From Flavobacterium sp. W4I14 (GTDB lineage: Bacteria; Bacteroidota; Bacteroidia; Sphingobacteriales; Sphingobacteriaceae): DNA of 64,000 nt. Position 1 is the stretch's first letter. Every line of letters starts with the position of its first letter. The position numbers and the translations under genes were made by a program. The notes beneath the pieces are model-generated. The model was given only the letters and a program-made list of their open reading frames with translations. It made no database searches and was not told the DNA's origin. Location: positions 3,534,001 through 3,598,000 of the forward strand of contig JAUSZU010000001.1 of assembly GCA_030817875.1 (NCBI GenBank), read 5' to 3'. Of this stretch, positions 18,208 to 25,632 are shown piece by piece.

Positions 18208-18660
18208 CTATAGTTTATTTCTTCTTCTGATGACGAATACACCGAGGAGACCTGCGGCGGCCCCAAGGGTCCAGGAATAATCGTCGAGATTGCATGCTAC
18301 AACAGATCGAGTAACTAGTGTGCCATTCAATTCCACATTATTGACACACCCCAAAATAGTAGTTCCTAAAAGTCCTCCAAGAGCAACACCTTGAGGACAA
18401 ACCATACAATTATTTATGGGATTTGATGTACTGTACAGATTTTTTGATCCAGCCACGCATGCAGTCTCTCTAGGATCGATAGCTCCATTTTCATTATAAA
18501 TTGTTTTGCTTCCAAAAAGGATATCAACAAGGCTACCAAGTAATCCAATTCGTTTTTTATCTAGATAAACGTCATCTGTATTCACCAAACATCCAGTTTG
18601 TGCGGCTGCAGGGCTCAAAAAAATAAAAATAACGCAGAACAATATGATGTAGTGTTTCAT
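18208..18660 (-). CDS. Small secreted protein with CTERM-like sorting tail (member 1)
   Basis: The protein has 150 residues. Signal peptide 1-20 (ending SPAAA, then Q), followed at once by TGC (C24). The middle has further cysteines (ETACVAGS, NCMVCPQG, LGCVNN) and a glycine-rich hydrophobic patch. The tail (123-150) is CNLDDYSWT, then a hydrophobic span GAAAGLLGVFVI, then RRRNKL: a Cys-LDD / span / Arg-cluster layout like exosortase or PEP-CTERM signals but without PEP. The globular part matches no family I know. Its own -7 box lies upstream. I infer it is a substrate of the exosortase encoded at 57,257. Alternatively it could be a simple tail-anchored inner-membrane protein. Confidence 0.75.
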   Translation of the reverse strand: MKHYIILFCVIFIFLSPAAAQTGCLVNTDDVYLDKKRIGLLGSLVDILFGSKTIYNENGAIDPRETACVAGSKNLYSTSNPINNCMVCPQGVALGGLLGTTILGCVNNVELNGTLVTRSVVACNLDDYSWTLGAAAGLLGVFVIRRRNKL

Positions 18661-18679
18661 GTATCTTTGGCATCAAATC

Positions 18680-18707
18680 CAAATTTACATTCTCTTAAAA
18701 CTACAAA
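18680..18707 (-). promoter_or_regulatory. Promoter of member 1
   Basis: On the minus strand TTTG (complement of 18,704-18,707), 16 bases, TAAATTTG (complement of 18,680-18,687). The -7 box ends 19 bases before the ATG, implying a very short leader. Confidence 0.6.
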
Positions 18708-18876
18708 CTACGTTCGTTTTGTTCAATCTAACTTTAAGATTTACAATCACCTACCTCTATCTAGTTTAAATCAGGTAGTTTTCAGATTTCTTTCTAACTT
18801 TCCAAAAGCCGAAAAATATCGATAGATATTGTAGCAAATTTACAAAACAAAGAATATTTTACCAGGTGATGATTGC

Positions 18877-19353
18877 CTATCTAGTTGATTCAGCAACAAT
18901 ATTTGAACTATACATTCTTCTTACGGAGAAAAAACCTACAACACCAACAAAACCCAGTAAAATCATAGTATTTTCATCTAGCGGCAAAGAACTGGCTCCA
19001 CAATAGGCAGCATTATTAACCGTAAAAGTTGCCAAGTCGCCCTGCGTATAACTTACCCCGTTATCAACAAAGCAAACTTGTCCAACTTGATAATATTCCC
19101 CAAAATGGCTATTGATCACCCCACAATGATACCCGTTACCCTGGGTGTCGTTATATATCTCATAGTTATTTGAATTGTTATTGTATATATGAAAATTTGC
19201 ACCCCAGTTATTGGGATCAGCATCCGTCTTATATGAAAAGTAAAGTTTCGCTGGTCCTCCCTGGATAACACATCCATAATTAGCGCCAGGATCTGACGCA
19301 AAACTCTTTATCGAAAAGAACAAAAATATGAGGCAAACAATAAACGACTTCAA
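18877..19353 (-). CDS. Small secreted protein with CTERM-like sorting tail (member 2)
   Basis: The protein has 158 residues. The start must be TTG 19,353, because no ATG precedes the signal peptide (MKSFIVCLIFLFFSIKSFA). Then comes YGCVIQGGPAKLYF (C28), an Asn/Tyr-rich middle with cysteines (YHCGVI, GQVCFVD), and a tail from C118: CGASSLPLDENT, hydrophobic MILLGFVGVVGFF, then VRRM and about ten more residues. The PLDE / span / RR order matches the other three members. The body is likely a small beta-sandwich or a disulfide-linked domain; no family is recognised. It lies 216 bases from member 1 on the same strand but has its own -7 box. Confidence 0.75.
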   Translation of the reverse strand: MKSFIVCLIFLFFSIKSFASDPGANYGCVIQGGPAKLYFSYKTDADPNNWGANFHIYNNNSNNYEIYNDTQGNGYHCGVINSHFGEYYQVGQVCFVDNGVSYTQGDLATFTVNNAAYCGASSLPLDENTMILLGFVGVVGFFSVRRMYSSNIVAESTR

Positions 19354-19403
19354 GGACTACAGAATTAGAATAAAATTAGTTGGTGTTAATTCTAATCATA
19401 ATT

Positions 19404-19411
19404 CAAACTTA
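19404..19411 (-). promoter_or_regulatory. -7 box upstream of member 2
   Basis: On the minus strand TAAGTTTG, exact TAnnTTTG, 50 bases before the TTG start. The -33 element is unclear. Confidence 0.4.
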
Positions 19412-20001
19412 ACTTAAACGTAAAATCAAAAATCAGTATAATTAACACTACAAAATTACATGTATTTGTGTAGTAAAAAAATGAACAAATTGAATATTTA
19501 CATAAAACATACAAGTTTGAAGTTTACATAAAAAGCCACTACGAGTCTCATTATTAGCGACAAAATGCCTTAAACAACGGTATTTGGTGTTTTTAGAAAA
19601 AATATTAAAACCAGATGTTAAGCTATACTAAACTATCTCAACAAAATTGCTTGATGAATATCAACAAGTATATTTCATAAAAACAAAAAATGCACTATGA
19701 AAACTACAATATTCAAAAATAAATGCAAATAATTTAACCAATATATTAACCTTCATATATAGGAAATCAACAATGATTAAATACCGCAACAACATGACTG
19801 CGAGAATCACTAATCAAGGAGGTAAATAGAGATTATAAGCAAAGTCCATAATATGGGTTATAGTGGCATCAGCTAATATTTTGTTGCACTTAGGACTTTA
19901 AAAAATAAATCATAACCTTTCAAATATGCGTAACAAACCTTAAAAAGTGATTAATGATCGTTTTTCAATTATAAAATCTTATGGTTTAGCCTATAAAATC
20001 T
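19412..20001. other. AT-rich spacer between divergent members 2 and 3
   Basis: About 590 bases, strikingly AT-rich, with no open frame worth reporting, no RNA gene recognised and no copy of repeats A or B. It is the only large gap inside the substrate island, and the place to look for shared control sequences of the two divergent genes. Confidence 0.4.
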
Positions 20002-20009
20002 TATATTTG
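20002..20009 (+). promoter_or_regulatory. -7 box upstream of member 3
   Basis: TATATTTG, an exact TAnnTTTG match, 26 bases before the ATG at 20,036. No convincing TTTG is seen about 17-20 bases further up. Confidence 0.5.
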
Positions 20010-20035
20010 CATTCTTAGTCGTTTATTTCTAGAAG

Positions 20036-20518
20036 ATGTGTAAATTTATCGGTGTAGCCGCTACAATAATTTGTATGGGTCTGTTGTGCAGTATAAGCTG
20101 CTTCGCCTCAATTCCTATTGGTTCAGTTCCTAGTCCGCCTAATGGTTGCCTCGTAGGCAGCAGAATGTATACCAGGTGGATTAGAAATGTATATGTTTAC
20201 GATCCAAATAACTCGGGTAACATTACTGAATACCGGTATATATTTAGCGATGATACTTCTGCTCCCGCAGAGTGTATTAGTGGTGGTAGTGATTTTATTG
20301 GGCCAAGTCCCAATGGCTCAGGTACAGTTGCGATTGGCTGCGACATTAATAAGCTAGACTACGCATCAACTGTACACAATCCATCTAAAGTAAACTTCAC
20401 TGTATTATGTCCTTTAGATACAAATGTTTATCTATTACTCTTCTCCTCTTCAATGCTTGTTTTTTTTCATTTTAAAAGAAAAAATAAAAATATTACTGCC
20501 TATTCTGCCGAAAATTAA
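20036..20518 (+). CDS. Small secreted protein with CTERM-like sorting tail (member 3)
   Basis: The protein has 160 residues. Signal peptide about 1-25 (Cys-rich hydrophobic core, ending CFAS), a Pro-rich linker, then NGCLVGSRMYTRW (C38), whose wording is close to member 4 (TGCSYNGYVYTRA). The middle has ECISGG and IGCDIN. The tail from residue 125 is CPLDTN, hydrophobic VYLLLFSSSMLVFFHF, then KRKNK and eleven more residues. It is the only member on the plus strand, convergent with member 4. Its function is unknown; by tail and neighbours I infer an exosortase substrate. Confidence 0.75.
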   Translation: MCKFIGVAATIICMGLLCSISCFASIPIGSVPSPPNGCLVGSRMYTRWIRNVYVYDPNNSGNITEYRYIFSDDTSAPAECISGGSDFIGPSPNGSGTVAIGCDINKLDYASTVHNPSKVNFTVLCPLDTNVYLLLFSSSMLVFFHFKRKNKNITAYSAEN

Positions 20519-20880
20519 AATTGAATTTGATAAATCAGTAAATAGGTCATTAACTTTTTTTGTTTGATAAAAGTTTTTTAAGAACTAAAACCTAGATCCT
20601 GATACAAATAATCTAAACACTCGCATATTAATCAACCAATATGTATTCATTCCATCAGCAACATTTTAAAATTGCTTTGTATCAAAGCAAACTGCCTAAA
20701 CGCGTAATTGCGCTAAGCAATTGCAGTAGAGCATCACAAGCGGCAAAACCATAGAAGGTTTCAAAAGTGATTGCAATCGTATAATTTTGCCAGGTTTTTA
20801 TAAAACTATTTAACGTAGAGCCCTCCATCTGAAGCTCTGATAGCACTCTACATGAACCGTGGAGATAAACTGTTTCTTGT
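20519..20880. other. Spacer between convergent members 3 and 4
   Basis: 362 bases without a credible gene. It holds two weak hairpins: CAATT...AATTG around GCGCTAAGC near 20,705-20,725, and GTAGAG / CTCTAC at 20,815-20,851 with an inner GAGC / GCTC. One may end transcription of member 4; neither has a good T-run. Confidence 0.35.
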
Positions 20881-21276
20881 TTATGTACTAAACAAAGATG
20901 AAAAAGTTAATAAAATGAGTATTTTTTTATGGATAAACACATAACCAAAAATCCCGCTTATAAAAGTAACTACCCAAATAAAATCATCCAAAGGGCAAAA
21001 ATCAATTGCATAACTGACCTGCACCCCTCCTGCGAAAAATCCGACATAACAAGTGGTAGTAGAAGTAGCAGAAACATTTGCATATTGGGTAGAATGAAGT
21101 GTGCCTAAAGGACAGTTATCCTGAATTGGAACAGACCAATACAAATTGGCATCAAATATACTATTGAAATATGGCGCTCTGGTATAAACGTATCCGTTGT
21201 AAGAACAACCTGTATCAGCATCGACTTTTGACCAATAAAACATAATCGACAACAGTAGAAAAGCAAACTTGACCAT
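20881..21276 (-). CDS. Small secreted protein with CTERM-like sorting tail (member 4)
   Basis: The protein has 131 residues. Signal peptide 1-20 (ending KVDA), then DTGCSYNGYVYTRA (C24). The middle contains DNCPLGTLHS and a Thr/Ser-rich stretch with TTCYVGFF. The tail from 94 is CPLDDF, hydrophobic IWVVTFISGIFGYVF, then IHKK. Unlike the others it then runs on for 13 hydrophobic residues (ILILLTFSSLFST). The IHKK codons end in a run of seven A; losing one A would give a short basic-polar end (HKKYSFY then stop), like the other members. So the present end may reflect a frameshift or a sequencing slip. The signal peptide start is fixed by ATG 21,276. Confidence 0.7.
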   Translation of the reverse strand: MVKFAFLLLSIMFYWSKVDADTGCSYNGYVYTRAPYFNSIFDANLYWSVPIQDNCPLGTLHSTQYANVSATSTTTCYVGFFAGGVQVSYAIDFCPLDDFIWVVTFISGIFGYVFIHKKILILLTFSSLFST

Positions 21277-21292
21277 AACATTTAGTTTACAA

Positions 21293-21300
21293 CAAAACTA
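21293..21300 (-). promoter_or_regulatory. -7 box upstream of member 4
   Basis: On the minus strand TAGTTTTG, exact TAnnTTTG, 16 bases before the ATG at 21,276, implying a near-leaderless transcript as for member 1. Confidence 0.5.
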
Positions 21301-21549
21301 ACCTTAAACAGTAGTACTAATTATACACTAACTCATATTTATGATGATTTTTATCAATATAAAAATAACGTATCAAAAACTAATTCTGTTTTTTATTATA
21401 GGCCGACTTTAAACAAATGGCGTTAAAAACGGTTGTTAATTAGGTATTAACTAATAACATCGAATCATAATAGACATTGAAACTATGCATTATTCATCGC
21501 CTCCATAAAAGACAATAAGTAAATCTTACTTTTCAATTTATTTTTTTTT

Positions 21550-21591
21550 AAGCATCTTTAACCATATTTTAAGCACCTTTAACCATATTTT
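21550..21591 (+). repeat. Tandem 21-base repeat upstream of the polysaccharide operon
   Basis: Two head-to-tail units, AAGCATCTTTAACCATATTT T at 21,550-21,570 and the same with one T-to-C change at 21,571-21,591. The second ends 42 bases before the first gene's ATG (21,634). A period of 21 is two turns of B-DNA, so a dimeric regulator could bind both units on one face. The second unit runs into TATTTTGC, a near match to a -7 box. Confidence 0.55.
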
Positions 21592-21633
21592 GCGTGTAAG
21601 CTATTGCACAAACCTATTTCCTCGTCCCAAATT

Positions 21634-22449
21634 ATGATCCTAACAAAAGCAATATTAAAATCTGTCTGTATTTTATTCATTTGCTCAATTTTTATAGGTT
21701 GCGCTGCCAGAAAAGAGCATAGTCTGTTTAACGCCCCGAGTGATGTAGTTACCGATACCATTAAACAGGTATATGTAGTAAACGATCAGGGCATTAGTGA
21801 TGCTTATTATAAAATAAAGGTAAATGATCAGTTGGCTATCCGAAACCTGCAAAATAAAGAATTTGGTGCCATGGCCTCTGCCAACAGTAGTACAAGCGGT
21901 AATCAAACAGTTAGTGGATCCATCAATAATACCCTTTCTTACTTAGTAGATACCGATGGAAAAGTAAACCTTCCTGCTATCGGAAAAGTGGAGGTATTAG
22001 GCCTCAGCAGGCGGGATGCCGCCATTAAAATTCAGGATTTATATGCTAAACAACTACTGCGAGATCCAATTATTGAACTTAGTGTGGTAAATTTAAAGGT
22101 TACTTTATTGGGAGAATTCAGCAAACAAGGGAATTTTTTACTGGAACGCGAAAACACTACGTTAATTGATATTATTGGTGAAGCAGGAGGAATTAACAAA
22201 ACAGCAGACCCTAAGACCCTGAAAATTATCCGTGGCGATAGAAGCCATCCGGAAATTATTTATGTCAATCTGAATGACATCAACAGTTTAGCCAGCAAAA
22301 AATTGGTTCTTCAGAATAACGACATTATTGTACTGCAGCAAACCAAGAGCTCGGCATTAAGCGAAAAACTAACGAGTGTTAATAATATTGTACAGCCGCT
22401 GCTTGTAGTAGTTAATCTGGCTGTATTAATCTTTACCTTAACCCGCTAA
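21634..22449 (+). CDS. Polysaccharide export outer-membrane lipoprotein (Wza/GumB type)
   Basis: The protein has 271 residues from ATG 21,634; a TTG ten codons earlier would only lengthen the signal peptide. A lipoprotein signal ends IFIGC with C23 as the lipidated residue. The Poly_export region covers about 65-150 (YKIKVNDQLAIRNLQ, then DTDGKVNLPAIGKVEV and GLSRRDAAIKI). A SLBB-like beta-grasp region follows (VTLLGEFSKQGNFLL, TTLIDIIGEAGGI). The end is one hydrophobic helix (PLLVVVNLAVLIFTLTR). Wza-like rings form the outer-membrane exit for capsule or exopolysaccharide. Its TAA overlaps the next ATG by one base, so it is coupled to the Wzc-like gene. It is the first gene of the large operon. 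Confidence 0.93.
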   Translation: MILTKAILKSVCILFICSIFIGCAARKEHSLFNAPSDVVTDTIKQVYVVNDQGISDAYYKIKVNDQLAIRNLQNKEFGAMASANSSTSGNQTVSGSINNTLSYLVDTDGKVNLPAIGKVEVLGLSRRDAAIKIQDLYAKQLLRDPIIELSVVNLKVTLLGEFSKQGNFLLERENTTLIDIIGEAGGINKTADPKTLKIIRGDRSHPEIIYVNLNDINSLASKKLVLQNNDIIVLQQTKSSALSEKLTSVNNIVQPLLVVVNLAVLIFTLTR

Positions 22450-24857
22450 TGGATAATACTACACCAACCGAAAATAAGAAGTTAGCTAGCCAGACCATTA
22501 ACTATTGGAAAATCGCCTTGATTTTTCTAAGCAGGTGGTATTGGGTTGCCGGAACGGTATTGATCAGTTTTGTGATGGCCTGGTTATATGTACGCAGCAT
22601 TACCCCTATCTATATTACTTCTGCTTCGCTAAAGTTAGATGGCGATCAGCAGCAACAAATGGCACCATTACCTGGCTCGCCTGTAAATTATCGCCCCTTT
22701 AATCAAAACCAGATTCAGACTGAAGGGATCATTATACGTTCGGAAGACGTAATTTTAAATGCATTAAAGAATCTTGATTATAAAATTAGCTACTATTTAG
22801 AAGGAAGGGTTCGGGTGACCGAACTTTATCCGAAACAGCCTTTTCAAGTGGATATTTTAACCCAGGATTCGGTTAATTTCAGTAGAGCTACCTATTCTGT
22901 TAAGCCGGTTGATAGTAAAACCTTTGAATTATCAAGTAGCGACGACAATAACCAGAGTTCAAAAAAGTACCGTTATGGGCAAGCGATTAATGCTGGGAAT
23001 ATGGTGTTTACAGTTAAGACCGAAATTCCGTCTACCGGCAATTACAGTTTTAAATTCAACGGGATCAGAGATTTATATGGCAGAGCTGCAGGCGGATTAA
23101 ATGTATTCGAACAGGAGAAAAACACCAATATTATGGGCGTTACCCATACCGATAGCAATCCTGTTTTCTCTGCCAATGTGCTCAACGAAATCATTAAACA
23201 ATATGTAAAAAATGATGCAACGCTTAAGAAAAGATCGGCCAAACAAACTATAGATTATCTGGATAGCCAGATCGCATTTTTAGATGCACAGGTGAATAAA
23301 TCGGGCAACAAACTTTCTAGCTTTCAAAGCGATAATAAATTAATCGATCCCGCGAGCGACCGGCAACTGGGAAATTCGAAACTGAGCAATCTGCAAAACC
23401 AGATTGCAGAGTTACAACTACAAGAACTTGGTATCCAACAATTAGAAACTCAGGTAAAAAACAATAAAGATAGAATACAATTTAATCTTAATCTGGAAGG
23501 CACCAATAGCACCCTATTAACTGGTTTAATTACACAGCTTAATGGACTTATCATTAATAGAGAAAGTAAGTTACAGAATTTTAATGCCGATGCTCAGCCC
23601 ATCCAGGATATTAACCGGCAGATTAATGAAGTAAAACAGGCCATTGTAACCAATATCCGTTTATTGCATGAGCGTAATCAAAAAACAATCAGCTACATTA
23701 ATGGACAGATTGGCCAGGCGAATCAGGCACTGGGCAGCATACCGGCCAAACAAAATGATTTCGCAAAATTGCAGAGTAATTTCGATATCAACCAACGTAT
23801 GTTTTCGATGTTATTTGAACGAAAACTCTCCGCACAGATCAGTTCAGCAGCTGTAATTTCGGGTGCCACAATTATCAGCGTAGCACAGCCTTCTTTTTTT
23901 CCGATTTCTCCAGTGCCTAAGAAAATTTATTCCTCTTATCTATTTATGGGTTTGTTTTCGGGGCTGGGCTTAATTCTATTGGTCAGGATATTAAATCCTT
24001 ATCTCTACGATATCGAAACCATCGAGGGCCTAACCGCAACCCCGATTATTGGCGTAATTTTAAAATATCCCAAAAAAGTTCAACCAGGCCAAAGTGTTTT
24101 GTCGATAGAACGACCAAAATCGATATTTGCCGAATCGGTTAGGTCTGTGAGAACGAATCTAAGCTTTATGGCAAGTGATCAGGACACTAAAGTAATTTGT
24201 ATCACTTCTGAAATTTCGGGTGAAGGAAAATCGTTCGTAAGTTTAAATCTTGCAGGTACCCTTTCCATTATAGACAAGAAAGTGATTCTGGTTGCCGCAG
24301 ATTTACGAAAATCTAAACTTCACCATGCCTTTGGCTCCGATAACCACATTGGTTTAAGTAGTTATTTATCAAAACAGGCGGATTTGGCCGATATCATCTT
24401 TACCGATGAACGGCACAATATCGACTACATCACCTCTGGCCCAGTGCCTCCAAATCCTTCAGAATTGTTGCATCACAAATCGATGGCAACCCTTATTGAA
24501 AAGCTTAGGGAAAGTTATGAATATATTATTATTGATACCGCTCCTGTAGGCCTGGTCTCAGATTCTGTACCGCTCATTAGAAAGGCAGATATTAATTTAT
24601 TCATTATCCGTTCAGGCGTTTCCAAATTTAGAGCTGCCACCATTCCTGATCGTTTATCAAAAGAATATGGGCTAAACAACATTGCCATTATCTTAAATTC
24701 ATTTGGTGATGAGAAGTTACATGCAAACATTTATACCACCAATTATGCACATAGTAATACCGGAACATACTACTATTCTAATTACACAGGTTATGGAAAA
24801 AGTGGTTATTATGATGATGAGAAGAGCTGGTGGGAATTTTGGAAAAGAAAGGGTTAA
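22449..24857 (+). CDS. Wzc-like polysaccharide co-polymerase / tyrosine autokinase
   Basis: The protein has 802 residues. A Wzz domain with a first span (about 24-45), a long periplasmic coiled-coil region (about 260-460) and a second span near 500-520 lead into a cytoplasmic BY-kinase. Kinase motifs: Walker A SGEGKS (590-595), Walker A' VILVAADLR (about 616-624), Walker B YIIIDTAP (about 692-699). The tail (761-802) carries nine tyrosines, the autophosphorylation cluster, ending WWEFWKRKG. Such proteins bridge the inner membrane to the Wza ring and control chain length by cycling phosphorylation. No tyrosine phosphatase (Wzb) gene is seen in the window. Confidence 0.95.
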   Translation: MDNTTPTENKKLASQTINYWKIALIFLSRWYWVAGTVLISFVMAWLYVRSITPIYITSASLKLDGDQQQQMAPLPGSPVNYRPFNQNQIQTEGIIIRSEDVILNALKNLDYKISYYLEGRVRVTELYPKQPFQVDILTQDSVNFSRATYSVKPVDSKTFELSSSDDNNQSSKKYRYGQAINAGNMVFTVKTEIPSTGNYSFKFNGIRDLYGRAAGGLNVFEQEKNTNIMGVTHTDSNPVFSANVLNEIIKQYVKNDATLKKRSAKQTIDYLDSQIAFLDAQVNKSGNKLSSFQSDNKLIDPASDRQLGNSKLSNLQNQIAELQLQELGIQQLETQVKNNKDRIQFNLNLEGTNSTLLTGLITQLNGLIINRESKLQNFNADAQPIQDINRQINEVKQAIVTNIRLLHERNQKTISYINGQIGQANQALGSIPAKQNDFAKLQSNFDINQRMFSMLFERKLSAQISSAAVISGATIISVAQPSFFPISPVPKKIYSSYLFMGLFSGLGLILLVRILNPYLYDIETIEGLTATPIIGVILKYPKKVQPGQSVLSIERPKSIFAESVRSVRTNLSFMASDQDTKVICITSEISGEGKSFVSLNLAGTLSIIDKKVILVAADLRKSKLHHAFGSDNHIGLSSYLSKQADLADIIFTDERHNIDYITSGPVPPNPSELLHHKSMATLIEKLRESYEYIIIDTAPVGLVSDSVPLIRKADINLFIIRSGVSKFRAATIPDRLSKEYGLNNIAIILNSFGDEKLHANIYTTNYAHSNTGTYYYSNYTGYGKSGYYDDEKSWWEFWKRKG

Positions 24858-24969
24858 TTGGTTTAGGGGTTAGAGATTATTGGTTAGAAATGGAAGATGG
24901 AAAGGGTTAATCGCTTAAAGTTTAGATTGGTTAATTTAGAAGATGGAGTTTAATCATTGATATAGTATA

Positions 24970-25473
24970 ATGATAGATCAAAATTACAGGTGGTATCCGG
25001 TTTATACACGTTCGAGAGCAGAAAAAAAAGCGAATGAAGAATTGAACAGGAAAGGAATCCAAACTTATTTACCTCTTAAAAAGGCAGTTAAGCAATGGAG
25101 CGACCGTAAAAAAATCGTCGAAGAGCCCTTGATTAAATCTTATCTATTTGCGTATATTTCGGCCAGAGAATATGCAGAAGTTTTGATGACCAATGGTGTT
25201 GCCAGATTTATTTATTTCTCCAGCCAAGTCGCTTCTATTCCTGATCAACAAATCCATGACCTTAAGCTCTTGCTCGCTACAGACGCCGATCTGGAACTCA
25301 TTGATTACGACATTAAACCAGGTGAAAGCGTCTTGATTAAAGCCGGACCTTTTAAAGGCATAATTGCCGAATTGGTATCGGTGCACAATAAACAGCGTAT
25401 TATTTTACGTTTACAGAATATGGGTTATTCGATAAATATTAATACATCGATAGCTTTTGTAGAACCACTTTAG
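24970..25473 (+). CDS. NusG/RfaH-type antiterminator (UpxY-like)
   Basis: The protein has 167 residues. The N-terminal NGN domain shows RWYPVYTRSRAEKKANEEL, then a QTYLPL motif and PLIKSYLFAYI, as in NusG paralogs. The C-terminal KOW motif is KAGPFKGIIAELVSV near residue 125. In Bacteroides, UpxY proteins let RNA polymerase read through the long capsule operon they belong to; RfaH does the same for LPS in enterobacteria. That role fits a 37-kb operon. It is unusual in being third and not first. A purine-rich low-complexity spacer (24,858-24,968) precedes it. Confidence 0.9.
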   Translation: MIDQNYRWYPVYTRSRAEKKANEELNRKGIQTYLPLKKAVKQWSDRKKIVEEPLIKSYLFAYISAREYAEVLMTNGVARFIYFSSQVASIPDQQIHDLKLLLATDADLELIDYDIKPGESVLIKAGPFKGIIAELVSVHNKQRIILRLQNMGYSININTSIAFVEPL

Positions 25474-25632
25474 GGTGACTTGAGACTGAGATGTGAGGCT
25501 TGAGATTTTAGAGAGGGCTCGGTAAGACATATAAAAAATTAATCAGTTCATTTTGAAAATAAGATGTGACTGAGGGGGCGAAGCTGTATCCGATGCAGAA
25601 TAAATAGTCTAAATTTTGTTCAATAAGAAACA

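Noticed and set aside
18208..21276. Classification of the tail proteins as ordinary PEP-CTERM proteins
   Set aside because: No Pro-Glu-Pro is present; the conserved triplet is [P/N]LD after a Cys, and the exosortase differs from the XrtA type in size.
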